Positions 16,337 through 24,345 of a DNA stretch of 50,997 nucleotides are shown one piece after another. Made by a program: the position numbers and the translations under genes. How positions within the stretch are numbered: the first letter of the stretch is position 1; every line of letters starts with the position of its first letter. This DNA is from an uncultured Kangiella sp. Its GTDB lineage: Bacteria > Pseudomonadota > Gammaproteobacteria > Enterobacterales > Kangiellaceae. The notes below the pieces were generated by a model. That model saw only the letters and a program-made list of their open reading frames with translations, was not told the origin of the DNA and ran no database searches. Where the stretch lies: positions 1-50,997 of the forward strand of contig CATNCP010000019.1 of assembly GCA_950096615.1 (NCBI GenBank), written 5' to 3'.

Positions 16337-17163
16337 TTGTCCCGTTTACTAAAATGCAGGGTATTGGTAACGATTTTATGGTGGTGGACGCCATTTCTCA
16401 GCCGGTATACCTAAACCAAGGTCAAATTAGCCAACTAGCACACCGAAACTTTGGTATAGGCTTTGATCAGTTGCTGATGATCGAAGCGCCACAACATCCT
16501 GAGGCCGATTTTCACTTCCGAATCTTTAATGCTGACGGTAGTGAAGCAGGACACTGTGGAAATGGAGCAAGGGCGGTAGCCAAGTATGTTCGACAAAAAG
16601 GCCTGACTTGGAAACGTGAGTTACGACTGTCGACCAACACGGCGACCATGAATACAGTGATGGAAGATAATGGTTTAATCACCATTAATATGGGTAAGCC
16701 ACGGTTAGAGCCCGAAAAAATTCCGTTACGTTTTGCACAGCAGTCTGATACCTACATGATTGATGCGGAAGGCATTCGCTATAAGATTGGCGCAGTATCA
16801 ATGGGTAATCCGCACTGTGTGCTACAGGTAGAAGATATTGAGAAGGCAGCGGTTGGAAAAGTGGGGCCAATTTTGAGTCACCACAGTTATTTCCCGGCGC
16901 AAGCAAACGTCGGTTTTATGCAGGTCGTAGAGTCTAACGAGATTAAGTTACGGGTTTTTGAGCGCGGCGTGGGCGAAACCTTAGCCTGCGGAACGGGCGC
17001 TTGCGCTGCAGTAGTGGCTGGTCGCTTGCAGAACATTTTAGATGAAAAAGTAAAAGTCACGTTGCCTGGCGGTAGCCTTTGGATTCGCTGGGCGGGTAAA
17101 GGAAGCCCAGTGTATATGACGGGGCCAGCAAAAGTTGTGTTCGAAGGACAAATTGATGTCTAG
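16333..17163 (+). CDS. dapF: Diaminopimelate epimerase
   Basis: DapF interconverts LL- and meso-diaminopimelate for lysine and peptidoglycan synthesis in the cytoplasm. At 276 residues it has the usual length. The two catalytic Cys are visible: C75 in GHCGNGARA and C219 in ACGTGACAAV. Other conserved parts are FTKMQGIGNDF at the N-terminus, FRIFNADGSEAGHCGN, SMGNPHCVL and ANVGFMQV. It overlaps lptM by 4 nt and is followed after 41 nt by the DUF484 gene and then xerC. Confidence 0.97.
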   Translation: MIVPFTKMQGIGNDFMVVDAISQPVYLNQGQISQLAHRNFGIGFDQLLMIEAPQHPEADFHFRIFNADGSEAGHCGNGARAVAKYVRQKGLTWKRELRLSTNTATMNTVMEDNGLITINMGKPRLEPEKIPLRFAQQSDTYMIDAEGIRYKIGAVSMGNPHCVLQVEDIEKAAVGKVGPILSHHSYFPAQANVGFMQVVESNEIKLRVFERGVGETLACGTGACAAVVAGRLQNILDEKVKVTLPGGSLWIRWAGKGSPVYMTGPAKVVFEGQIDV

Positions 17164-17204
17164 AATAGACATCGTGCGTATTGAATTATTGATGAGAAAC
17201 AAAA

Positions 17205-17867
17205 ATGGCTAAAGCTGCTGAAGATTTGGAAAGAGTGGAAGGGAAAATTGCGAATTACTTAGAAAAAAATCCTGAGTTTTTTGAGCGTCACCCCCAGCTA
17301 CTCGAAAATCTGAAAATTAACCACAAAGTGTATGGATCAGTATCGTTAGTTGAGCGCCAAATTTTGAACTTGCGACAACGCACGGAAAACTTGCAGGGTC
17401 GATTAAATGAAATGATAGACAATGCTCATGTTAATAGTGAGTTATTGGTAAAGTGTTCAGAGTTAGCGGTAAACCTAATTCGTGTATCGACCAAGCAACA
17501 AGTAGTTGATACTTTGAGCAAGCAGATACATGACTATTTTGACATTGACGACTGCCAACTCTGGTTATGTCAGAACAATGACAATCTTGAGAATGTCAAA
17601 GTGTCTGATATTGATACTTTGCGAAAATTTACCGACCAACAATTTATTCAAGATGATCCAGTATGTGGGCGAGTAACAGAAAGTATTAATCAGTTATTTG
17701 ACAGTGAAGAAACGCTTGAATCATATGCGTTGATTCCATTAGGTGAGGGGGCGGAAGTAGGCATCATTGCTTTAGGAAGTCACAATGTAGAATTGTTTAC
17801 GGCTGATATGGGAACGCTCTTTTTACGATTTATTGGTGACGTGGCGGAAGCTTGTTTAACCGAGTGA
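17205..17867 (+). CDS. DUF484 family protein (YigA-like)
   Basis: A 220-residue cytosolic protein of the DUF484 family, always found between dapF and xerC in many Gammaproteobacteria. Residues 10-40 carry the family start ([22 protein letters not shown]), then [13 protein letters not shown] and a coiled stretch, followed by a GAF-like C-terminal half with [18 protein letters not shown] and [13 protein letters not shown]. No enzymatic residues are recognised; the GAF-like fold suggests ligand or protein binding. It is followed after 10 nt by xerC, so coupling is likely. Confidence 0.9.
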   Translation: MAKAAEDLERVEGKIANYLEKNPEFFERHPQLLENLKINHKVYGSVSLVERQILNLRQRTENLQGRLNEMIDNAHVNSELLVKCSELAVNLIRVSTKQQVVDTLSKQIHDYFDIDDCQLWLCQNNDNLENVKVSDIDTLRKFTDQQFIQDDPVCGRVTESINQLFDSEETLESYALIPLGEGAEVGIIALGSHNVELFTADMGTLFLRFIGDVAEACLTE

Positions 17868-17877
17868 GGTTAAATAT

Positions 17878-18789
17878 ATGGCTATGATAAAAGTGGTCAA
17901 TGAATATTGTGATCAGCTACTGCATCAGAAACAATATTCTGAGCATACGGTTAATAATTACAAGCGCCAGATTCTTGATTTTATAAACTACTTAGCAGAT
18001 AGAGTTAAAGTCTGGCAGGAAGTATCAAGCCAAGACATTAGGTTGTGGATGGCGCATCATCATCGCAACGGTGCGTCGGCTTCGACAATAGGTCTGAAAT
18101 TATCATCACTACGTGGATTTTTAGATTACTTAGTTGCTAAGAAAGTGATCAAAACCAATCCGGCGATTGGTTTAAGAGGCCCTAAAAGGCCAAAGCGACT
18201 ACCGAAGAATATAGACGTTGATAGCTTAAATCATTTTATTGATAGCCTGCCAGAATCTGAGCCGATAGAAATTCGAGACAAAGCCATGATCGAGTTGTTG
18301 TACTCGGCAGGAATCCGACTGTCAGAATTATCAGCAATGGATTTAGACTCGATCAACTTCAGTGATCAAACCCTTCGAGTACTTGGTAAAGGGCGTAAGA
18401 TTCGTGAAGTTCCGTTTGGAACAGCGGCTTGCAACTTGATCAAAAAATGGCTCAAGAATCGAGTAGCGTTTATAAAAGATCCTGAAGAAAAAGCATTGTT
18501 TTTAAGTAATCGTGGACAACGATTAGGAAACCGATCAATACAGCAACGTTTAAATTATTGGGGCAAGCGCCAAGGTTTGACCGATGTATTGCATCCTCAT
18601 AAATTACGCCACTCGTGTGCGACACATGTTTTAGAGTCTTCCAGTGACTTAAGAGCGGTTCAAGAATTGTTAGGCCATGCCAGTATTTCCACCACACAAA
18701 TTTATACGCACTTAGATTTTCAGCATCTCGCTAAAACCTATGATGCAGCGCACCCTCGAGCTAGAAAGAATAAAAAAGATAACAAATAA
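17878..18789 (+). CDS. xerC: Tyrosine recombinase XerC
   Basis: XerC with XerD resolves chromosome dimers at dif. The ATG at 17878 is preferred to the one at 17884 because GAGG lies 8 nt before it. The 303 residues contain an N-terminal SAM-like core-binding domain (about 1-95) and the catalytic domain with R147 (SAGIRLSEL), K171 ([12 protein letters not shown]), H241 and R244 ([12 protein letters not shown]), H267 ([13 protein letters not shown]) and nucleophile Y276. All six key residues are present. It lies between the DUF484 gene and yigB, the conserved operon order; yigB starts 2 nt after the xerC stop. Confidence 0.95.
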   Translation: MAMIKVVNEYCDQLLHQKQYSEHTVNNYKRQILDFINYLADRVKVWQEVSSQDIRLWMAHHHRNGASASTIGLKLSSLRGFLDYLVAKKVIKTNPAIGLRGPKRPKRLPKNIDVDSLNHFIDSLPESEPIEIRDKAMIELLYSAGIRLSELSAMDLDSINFSDQTLRVLGKGRKIREVPFGTAACNLIKKWLKNRVAFIKDPEEKALFLSNRGQRLGNRSIQQRLNYWGKRQGLTDVLHPHKLRHSCATHVLESSSDLRAVQELLGHASISTTQIYTHLDFQHLAKTYDAAHPRARKNKKDNK

Positions 18790-18790
18790 T

Positions 18791-19453
18791 ATGTCGAAAA
18801 CTATCGAAGAAAAGATTCAAGCTGTTGATTGGAATAAGGTCAAAGTGATTAGTTTCGATCTCGATGATACCTTGTGGGATAACACTGGAGTGATCGAAAA
18901 GTGCGAACAAGAACTCTACAATTTTCTTTGTGAAAAGCATCCACCTTTTGGCGAACATTACTCTAAAGAAACCATGCATCGTGTGTCTGAACAATTTATA
19001 GCACAAGACGTGCCACACTTCGATAATATGACAACTCTTCGAAAAGCAGTAATTGAGCACATGTTGTTAGAGACCGCTGGCGACTTAAACCTAGTCAACC
19101 AAGCATTCAGCGTTTTCTATTATTGGCGCAATCAAATAAAAATTCCTGAAATCACTTATCAGTTATTAGACAAGCTGAAAAATAAATACAGCCTATTCGC
19201 CGTCAGTAACGGTAATTCAAATCTATACTGGATAGGGTTAATGGACTACTTCGAAAAGCATTACATCGCAGGCGTCGATGGTCGCGCTAAACCCTCCGCT
19301 GAAATGCTGCATCGAGTATGCGACTTAAAAAATATCCAACCACAAGAGCTGCTGCATATTGGTGATAATCACGACACCGACATTCAAAGCAGTATTAATG
19401 CAGAGTGTCAGCACCTACATATAGACAATACCGAGATAGAGGCATTGCTATGA
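18791..19453 (+). CDS. yigB: YigB-like HAD phosphatase (FMN phosphatase type)
   Basis: A HAD-superfamily hydrolase of 220 residues, with ATG at 18791 directly after the xerC stop (18787-18789); the upstream in-frame ATG (18740) would lie inside xerC. Motif I is FDLDDTLWDN with D23 and D25, motif II is the Ser/Thr of FAVSNGNSN, the Lys lies in the GRAKPSAEML region, and the acidic pair is GDNHDTDI. In E. coli YigB dephosphorylates FMN in the cytosol; the same activity is inferred from position and similarity. Its TGA overlaps the ATG of the next lipoprotein gene by 4 nt. Confidence 0.88.
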   Translation: MSKTIEEKIQAVDWNKVKVISFDLDDTLWDNTGVIEKCEQELYNFLCEKHPPFGEHYSKETMHRVSEQFIAQDVPHFDNMTTLRKAVIEHMLLETAGDLNLVNQAFSVFYYWRNQIKIPEITYQLLDKLKNKYSLFAVSNGNSNLYWIGLMDYFEKHYIAGVDGRAKPSAEMLHRVCDLKNIQPQELLHIGDNHDTDIQSSINAECQHLHIDNTEIEALL

Positions 19454-20028
19454 GGAAGTTAAGTATATTACTAGTGTTAGTATTGCTAGGTTGTGATCCA
19501 ACCTTAGATAATTCCAGTACGCATGAGGAAATTGTTGATACTCTGTCTGAGAATTTTTATGATAAAAAAGATGAGTTTGTAAAGATTCTGTCGTTTTATC
19601 AGGACAACTGGGTACCAGATATTAAAGAAAAGTTTAATTGTCTTAGGAATGATAAAAGTGAAGTAGATTTCACAACAACTGAGTACTACCACAAAAGCTA
19701 TAGTGATGAAGAAAAGGAGTGGTACCTAAAAAGCCGTGAAGTATGCAAGCTCCAAGAGTCAGCCAAAACTTTTTACTGGAGAAAAACTGATAATCAGTGG
19801 CATTTTTACACATTCGAAATGCGTCAAGCGGGTTATTTCATTGGCTATGAGTATTTTTATGCAGAGAATAAAGATGCTGATAAAGCAATTTGTATGGATG
19901 ATGATCCAAGAAAAGGAAAGGAAAAAGGAAGCTGTAATATACCTTTAGGTGATGGTTGGTACATACATTACACTTTTTCGCGCATCCCTAAAGAGCTTTT
20001 AAAAAGGTATGAGTCTCGGGATGCATAG
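19450..20028 (+). CDS. Predicted lipoprotein, unknown function
   Basis: The ATG at 19450 overlaps the yigB stop (ATGA), so the two are translationally coupled. The 192-residue product has a signal peptide ending in the lipobox VLLGC with Cys15, and Asp at +2, a residue that in enterobacteria retains lipoproteins in the inner membrane. The mature part is polar with many Asp, Lys and Tyr, and four more Cys. It includes TFYWRKTDNQWHFYTF and GDGWYIHYTFSRI. No family is recognised. It is an addition to the conserved xerC-yigB-uvrD order. A hairpin at 20051-20098 follows. Confidence 0.7.
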   Translation: MRKLSILLVLVLLGCDPTLDNSSTHEEIVDTLSENFYDKKDEFVKILSFYQDNWVPDIKEKFNCLRNDKSEVDFTTTEYYHKSYSDEEKEWYLKSREVCKLQESAKTFYWRKTDNQWHFYTFEMRQAGYFIGYEYFYAENKDADKAICMDDDPRKGKEKGSCNIPLGDGWYIHYTFSRIPKELLKRYESRDA

Positions 20029-20050
20029 AAAGACTTAAACTTTAAGAGCA

Positions 20051-20098
20051 GCGGCTTCGTGGCTAGAGCATACATAATAGACTTAAAGTTGAAGCCGC
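20051..20098 (+). terminator. Hairpin after the lipoprotein gene (weak terminator)
   Basis: GCGGCTTC (20051-20058) pairs with GAAGCCGC (20091-20098) across a 32-nt loop, with AT-rich sequence after it. A second complementary pair, AACTTTAAG (20038-20046) and CTTAAAGTT (20082-20090), interleaves with it rather than nesting. The two cannot form one simple hairpin; they form a pseudoknot-like pairing or two alternative stems. Confidence 0.35.
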
Positions 20099-20109
20099 AA
20101 TTATATATT

Positions 20110-21060
20110 TTATTCTTTTATCCTTGCGATATTATCCGCCATACCTTGAATTAAACGCTGCTTCGCTTCATGGCTGGCCCATGCGATATGTGGTGTAATT
20201 GCGAGATTTGGAATGTCTGATGCAAGTAGTGGGTTATCTGGGCTTGGTGGTTCGACAGAAAGAACGTCAAGACCGGCTCCGGCGATAACATTATTTTTTA
20301 GTGCGACTGCTAAATCCTGTTCATTGATCACAGGGCCGCGAGCTGTATTGATGACATAAGCGGTAGACTTCATTTGGTGGAAGAAGTCTTTATTGAGTAG
20401 ATCTTTTGTTTCATCGGTTAGTGGGCAGTGTAGCGATACGAAGTCAGCTTGTGGTAAGGCTTCGTCAAGCGTGATCTGGTTGTCGCGCATAGGACGGCCT
20501 GGGATGTTGGCGACGATAACCTTCATGCCAAAGGCTTGAGCCAGTTGTTCTACTTTCTTGCCGATATTGCCGTAACCAATTAACGCTAGAGTTTTTCCCT
20601 CGAGCTCCATGATCGGAAAGTCAGTCAGGGTAAACATGCGACTTTTCTGCCATGCACCTTGCGACGTCAGCTGGTAATGCTCACAAGCCCGCGTGGCGAA
20701 ATTGAGCATAAACTGTAACGTGAGCTGGGCTACCGCGAAAGTAGAGTAATCAGCTACATTGAAGCACTGAATGTCGAGCTCCTTGGCGGCTTCTAGATCA
20801 ATATTGTTCATGCCAGTGGCTGCCAGCTGGATGGCTTTAAGTCTTGGCAGTTGCTTTAATGTTTCGCCATCTAAAACCACTTTATTAGTAATAATCACAT
20901 CGGCATCAGTGCAACGCTCGAGTACTTCATCAGGTTTAGTTAAACCATAAACATCAAAATCATCAAAGCATTCAGCCAATGGCGTTAAGTCTGCTAGGGG
21001 CTGATGTGATTTGCCTTGCCAGTTGCCCAGCGTGTCGGCGTCTAGAAATACTGCTCGCAT
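20110..21060 (-). CDS. D-2-hydroxyacid dehydrogenase (glycerate/hydroxypyruvate reductase-like)
   Basis: A 316-residue NAD(P)-dependent dehydrogenase. The NAD-binding fold shows ALIGYGNIGKKVEQLAQAF, followed by SLHCPLTDETKDLL, NTARGPVINEQDLA with the substrate-binding Arg, GAGLDVLSVEPP with the catalytic Glu near the end and TPHIAWAS with the catalytic His. The N-terminal half contains ITNKVVLDG. These are the motifs of the D-isomer 2-hydroxyacid dehydrogenase family; glycerate dehydrogenase is the closest guess, but the substrate is not fixed by sequence alone. It follows the hydratase-like gene on the minus strand after 39 nt, probably in one transcript. Confidence 0.9.
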   Translation of the reverse strand: MRAVFLDADTLGNWQGKSHQPLADLTPLAECFDDFDVYGLTKPDEVLERCTDADVIITNKVVLDGETLKQLPRLKAIQLAATGMNNIDLEAAKELDIQCFNVADYSTFAVAQLTLQFMLNFATRACEHYQLTSQGAWQKSRMFTLTDFPIMELEGKTLALIGYGNIGKKVEQLAQAFGMKVIVANIPGRPMRDNQITLDEALPQADFVSLHCPLTDETKDLLNKDFFHQMKSTAYVINTARGPVINEQDLAVALKNNVIAGAGLDVLSVEPPSPDNPLLASDIPNLAITPHIAWASHEAKQRLIQGMADNIARIKE

Positions 21061-21099
21061 GATTGCTCCTAAATCGTATTACCTGATTACCAGATGAAG

Positions 21100-21888
21100 T
21101 TAGCGGATTGAAAAAGAAATGGCGTACATTTCATAAGGTTTGGCAGATTCAGTGCCAAAGTAAGCTTCGTACTGCCCTTTTTCAGCGGGCAACATTGTGC
21201 CAAGAGCCCCAGTAATCAGCAAGTAATCTTTATTGATGGGGTAGTTTACCGAAAGTAGCTTATTAATCATCCAGACCAAGGCTTCTTTTTGATCGCCCAT
21301 GGCATCGGTTGCTTTGCCTTGGTTAATGAGACTTCCATTCTTTTTCAGGGTGGCTTGTAAGTTATTCACATGCTCATTATCAAATGGCATGGTATTGCCC
21401 ATGATAAATTGATTCGAAGCGACATTGCTGGTGACCAGAGTGACCGCCGTCATCTCACTTTTGCGGGCGAAGCGAAGATTAGGAAGCTCAACAATGGGCA
21501 CGATGGCTTTGATGTATTGGGGAAGTTCTTCGGCGCTAATGGGTTTAGTGATCGGCTTACTTAGAATGAAGCCTAACTCAACCTCTAAGCGCAGGTCATG
21601 ATAGTTTCCCAACATGTAAGCACCACGGTTGCGACTAAAGCCACTTCTAAATAAAGCACCGACTAGAGGTTCGTCGACATTAAAAGCATCTTGCCCCTGT
21701 TCGCTAGTTAATCCGGCTTTATAACCCACGATGGGGTCATTAATCGCATGCTGTAGGACGCTAACTCGTTGTAATGAATAAGCGTCTTGCATCATTTTTT
21801 CTTCGTCTGAGGGCACCAGCATGGAGCCACACCCAGACAAAAGTAGGAAAACCCAGAAAAAGGGTAATAATAAGCTCACTTTTTTCAT
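21100..21888 (-). CDS. MhpD-like hydratase-fold protein with lipoprotein signal
   Basis: The ATG at 21888 is preferred, since the product then starts MKKVSLLLPFFWVFLLLSGC, a lipoprotein signal with Cys20; ATGs at 21903 and 21900 are in frame but lack an RBS. The mature part resembles 2-keto-4-pentenoate hydratases and fumarylacetoacetase-like proteins: VGYKAGLTSEQGQ with Lys57, then LEVELGFIL with E102 and E104, and VPIVELPNL with E134. These fit the Mg ligands E-x-E...E of the family. Known members are cytosolic, so lipid anchoring is unusual. It is 39 nt upstream of the 2-hydroxyacid dehydrogenase gene, and only 42 nt separate it from the divergent uvrD. The function is unproven. Confidence 0.75.
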   Translation of the reverse strand: MKKVSLLLPFFWVFLLLSGCGSMLVPSDEEKMMQDAYSLQRVSVLQHAINDPIVGYKAGLTSEQGQDAFNVDEPLVGALFRSGFSRNRGAYMLGNYHDLRLEVELGFILSKPITKPISAEELPQYIKAIVPIVELPNLRFARKSEMTAVTLVTSNVASNQFIMGNTMPFDNEHVNNLQATLKKNGSLINQGKATDAMGDQKEALVWMINKLLSVNYPINKDYLLITGALGTMLPAEKGQYEAYFGTESAKPYEMYAISFSIR

Positions 21889-21930
21889 ACAATAGCCCAT
21901 CAATCTAAAACTAGAACAAGCATAGCCTAT

Positions 21931-24105
21931 ATGGATGCCTCAAGCATAATCGAATCGTTAAATGATGCACAAACTGAAGCCGTTACCGCGCCGAACAAAG
22001 CTTTGCTGGTGTTAGCGGGCGCCGGCTCGGGTAAAACTCGCGTATTGGTTCATCGAATTGCTTGGCTGGTTAAGGTTGAGCAAGTTTCTGCTCACTCGAT
22101 TTTAGCCGTGACCTTCACCAATAAAGCGGCGAAAGAAATGCTGGGTCGTGTTGAAGATATGTTGGCGATGCCTGCGCGAGGCATGTGGGTCGGAACATTC
22201 CACAGCATTGCGCACCGATTATTGCGAGCGCATTATCGAGATGCTGGGCTGCCAGAAGGCTTCCAGATTTTAGATGCTCAAGATCAGCTACGTGTAGTAA
22301 AGCGCGTCATGAAAGAACTAAATCTTGATGACAATGAGTGGCCACCAAAACAAGCGCAATGGTTTATCAACGCTAAAAAAGATGATGGGTTGCGTCCTGG
22401 GAATATTCAACATCATGGTGACTTTTTTGTTAGCACTATGGTTAAGGTCTATTACGCCTATGAAGAAGCCTGTAAAACCGCCGGTTTAGTCGATTTCAAC
22501 GAGTTGTTATTACGGGCTTATGAGCTATGGGCCAATAACCCTCATCTACTCAAGCATTACCAAGAACGCTTCCAGCACATTCTGGTGGATGAGTTTCAGG
22601 ATACCAATGCTATCCAGTACGCTTGGATACGCTTACTGTGTCATGACAATAATCGTATTACTATTGTTGGCGATGACGATCAGTCGATTTACGGCTGGCG
22701 TGGGGCAAAAATCGAGAATATTCAGCAGTTTGAGAATGACTTCCCTGATTGCAAGATTTCACGTCTAGAACAAAACTACCGCTCGACAAGCACTATCTTA
22801 AAAGCTGCTAACGCAGTGATCTCGTATAACAGCGATCGTATGGGTAAGAGCCTGTGGACCGAAGGTAATGAAGGCGATCCGATCACTATCTATTCAGCCT
22901 TTAATGAGCAAGAAGAAGCGCGCTTTATCGCGGCTAGAATCGAGGACTGGGTGCAACAGGGCAATAGCTATGATGATATTGCGATCCTCTATCGCAGTAA
23001 TGCTCAGTCGCGGATTCTGGAAGACGCCATGCTTAACCGTAATATCCCTTACCGCATTTATGGTGGCTTGCGATTCTTCGAGCGTGCAGAGATTAAAGAC
23101 ACCATGGCTTATTTGCGGCTGATGACCAATCGTGATGATGATGCCTCATTTGAGCGTGTGGTGAATACGCCAGCTCGTGGCTTGGGTGAAAAGTCGGTGG
23201 ACTTAATTCGCGCAAAAGCTCGTGAAGACGAGTCGTCGTTATGGCAGGCGGCCAGCAAAATGGTGGTTGATCAATTATTACCACCTCGTGCACGCACCGC
23301 TATGGCGGGATTCCTTCATTTAATCAATGAGCTAGATTCTAGTACCCAAGAAGTGGATTTATGGGAACAGACTGAGGTGGTGATCGAGCACTCAGGTTTG
23401 ATGGACAAAGTGAGCAAAGAGAAAGGGGAAAAGGCTCAGGCCCGAAAGGAGAACTTACAAGAGCTGGTGAATGCGACTCGTGAATTTGATCCTGATGAGA
23501 TGATCCCTGAAGAAACGCCTGATATGACGCCTTTGATGGCTTTTATCGCCCATGCATCGCTGGAAGCCGGCGATACGCAGGCAGATGAGTATCAAGAATC
23601 AGTGCAAATGATGACCTTGCACTCGGCGAAAGGTCTGGAATTTCCGTTAGTGTTTATTGGCGGCATGGAGGAGAAGTTATTTCCACATCAGATGTCGCTT
23701 GATGAGCCAGGTGGCTTGGAAGAAGAGCGTCGTTTGGCCTACGTCGGCATTACACGTGCTATGAAGCAATTGTATCTAACTCATGCGGAAAAGCGCAGAA
23801 TGTGGGGGCGAGAAACTTATCCTTCAGTGTCACGCTTTATTAGTGAAATTCCTGCTGAGCTGATGACAGAAGTCCGACTAAATACTCAGGTTCAGCGCCC
23901 CGTGTTCCAAAAACAGTCGCCCATTAAGCGTAAAGGACCTGAAGGGTTCCATTTAGGACAACTGGTGCAACACCCTAAATTTGGCAAAGGCATTATTATT
24001 AATTATGAGGGAGAGGGGCCGCAGGCTTCGGTTCAGGTGAACTTTGAGAAAGAAGGTCTAAAAAAGCTAATGTTAGCGTATGCTAAATTAGAACCTTCAA
24101 CATAA
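21931..24105 (+). CDS. uvrD: DNA helicase II (UvrD)
   Basis: UvrD is the SF1 3'-5' helicase of nucleotide excision and mismatch repair. The 724 residues carry the complete motif set: LAGAGSGKTRVL (Walker A), VTFTNKAAKEM, VGTFHSIAHRLLR, LVDEFQDTNAIQY (Walker B), VGDDDQSIYGWRGA (motif III), LEQNYRST (IV), MTLHSAKGLEFPLVFI (V) and EERRLAYVGITRA (VI). The C-terminal tail with HPKFGKGIIINYEGEG is the usual tudor-like RNA polymerase-binding domain. It follows the dapF-xerC-yigB block, as in many Gammaproteobacteria, though three genes now intervene. It has little room for a promoter (42 nt to the divergent gene). Confidence 0.97.
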   Translation: MDASSIIESLNDAQTEAVTAPNKALLVLAGAGSGKTRVLVHRIAWLVKVEQVSAHSILAVTFTNKAAKEMLGRVEDMLAMPARGMWVGTFHSIAHRLLRAHYRDAGLPEGFQILDAQDQLRVVKRVMKELNLDDNEWPPKQAQWFINAKKDDGLRPGNIQHHGDFFVSTMVKVYYAYEEACKTAGLVDFNELLLRAYELWANNPHLLKHYQERFQHILVDEFQDTNAIQYAWIRLLCHDNNRITIVGDDDQSIYGWRGAKIENIQQFENDFPDCKISRLEQNYRSTSTILKAANAVISYNSDRMGKSLWTEGNEGDPITIYSAFNEQEEARFIAARIEDWVQQGNSYDDIAILYRSNAQSRILEDAMLNRNIPYRIYGGLRFFERAEIKDTMAYLRLMTNRDDDASFERVVNTPARGLGEKSVDLIRAKAREDESSLWQAASKMVVDQLLPPRARTAMAGFLHLINELDSSTQEVDLWEQTEVVIEHSGLMDKVSKEKGEKAQARKENLQELVNATREFDPDEMIPEETPDMTPLMAFIAHASLEAGDTQADEYQESVQMMTLHSAKGLEFPLVFIGGMEEKLFPHQMSLDEPGGLEEERRLAYVGITRAMKQLYLTHAEKRRMWGRETYPSVSRFISEIPAELMTEVRLNTQVQRPVFQKQSPIKRKGPEGFHLGQLVQHPKFGKGIIINYEGEGPQASVQVNFEKEGLKKLMLAYAKLEPST

Positions 24106-24224
24106 GTCATTGATTTACAGTGAGATAATCTGAAATTTATTTGCTTTGTAACGCTTGGTAGCAAATTTGTAAAATATAAAAACTTATCCTTGATCTATTG
24201 ATTCATTAACTGCTTTAATCCATC

Positions 24225-24286
24225 AAGCCTTGTTCGTAATGGAAGAGACAGAGCGCCTTCCGTTGAGCAGGGCTTTTTTTATTTTT
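24225..24286 (+). terminator. Two-tier Rho-independent terminator after uvrD
   Basis: An outer stem AAGCCTTG (24225-24232) / CAGGGCTT (24268-24275, one G-U pair) encloses an inner stem AATGGAAG (24238-24245) / CTTCCGTT (24257-24264, one G-U pair). A T-rich tail runs directly from the outer stem. The rest of the 240-nt uvrD-subtilase gap holds only a 7-bp inverted repeat, ATTTGCT/AGCAAAT (24139-24166), and AT-rich sequence before the subtilase start. Confidence 0.7.
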
Positions 24287-24345
24287 GGAATGATTTTAAA
24301 AAAATCCCACTACATTGAGTCATAAACTTATAAAGGGGTAGGTTA

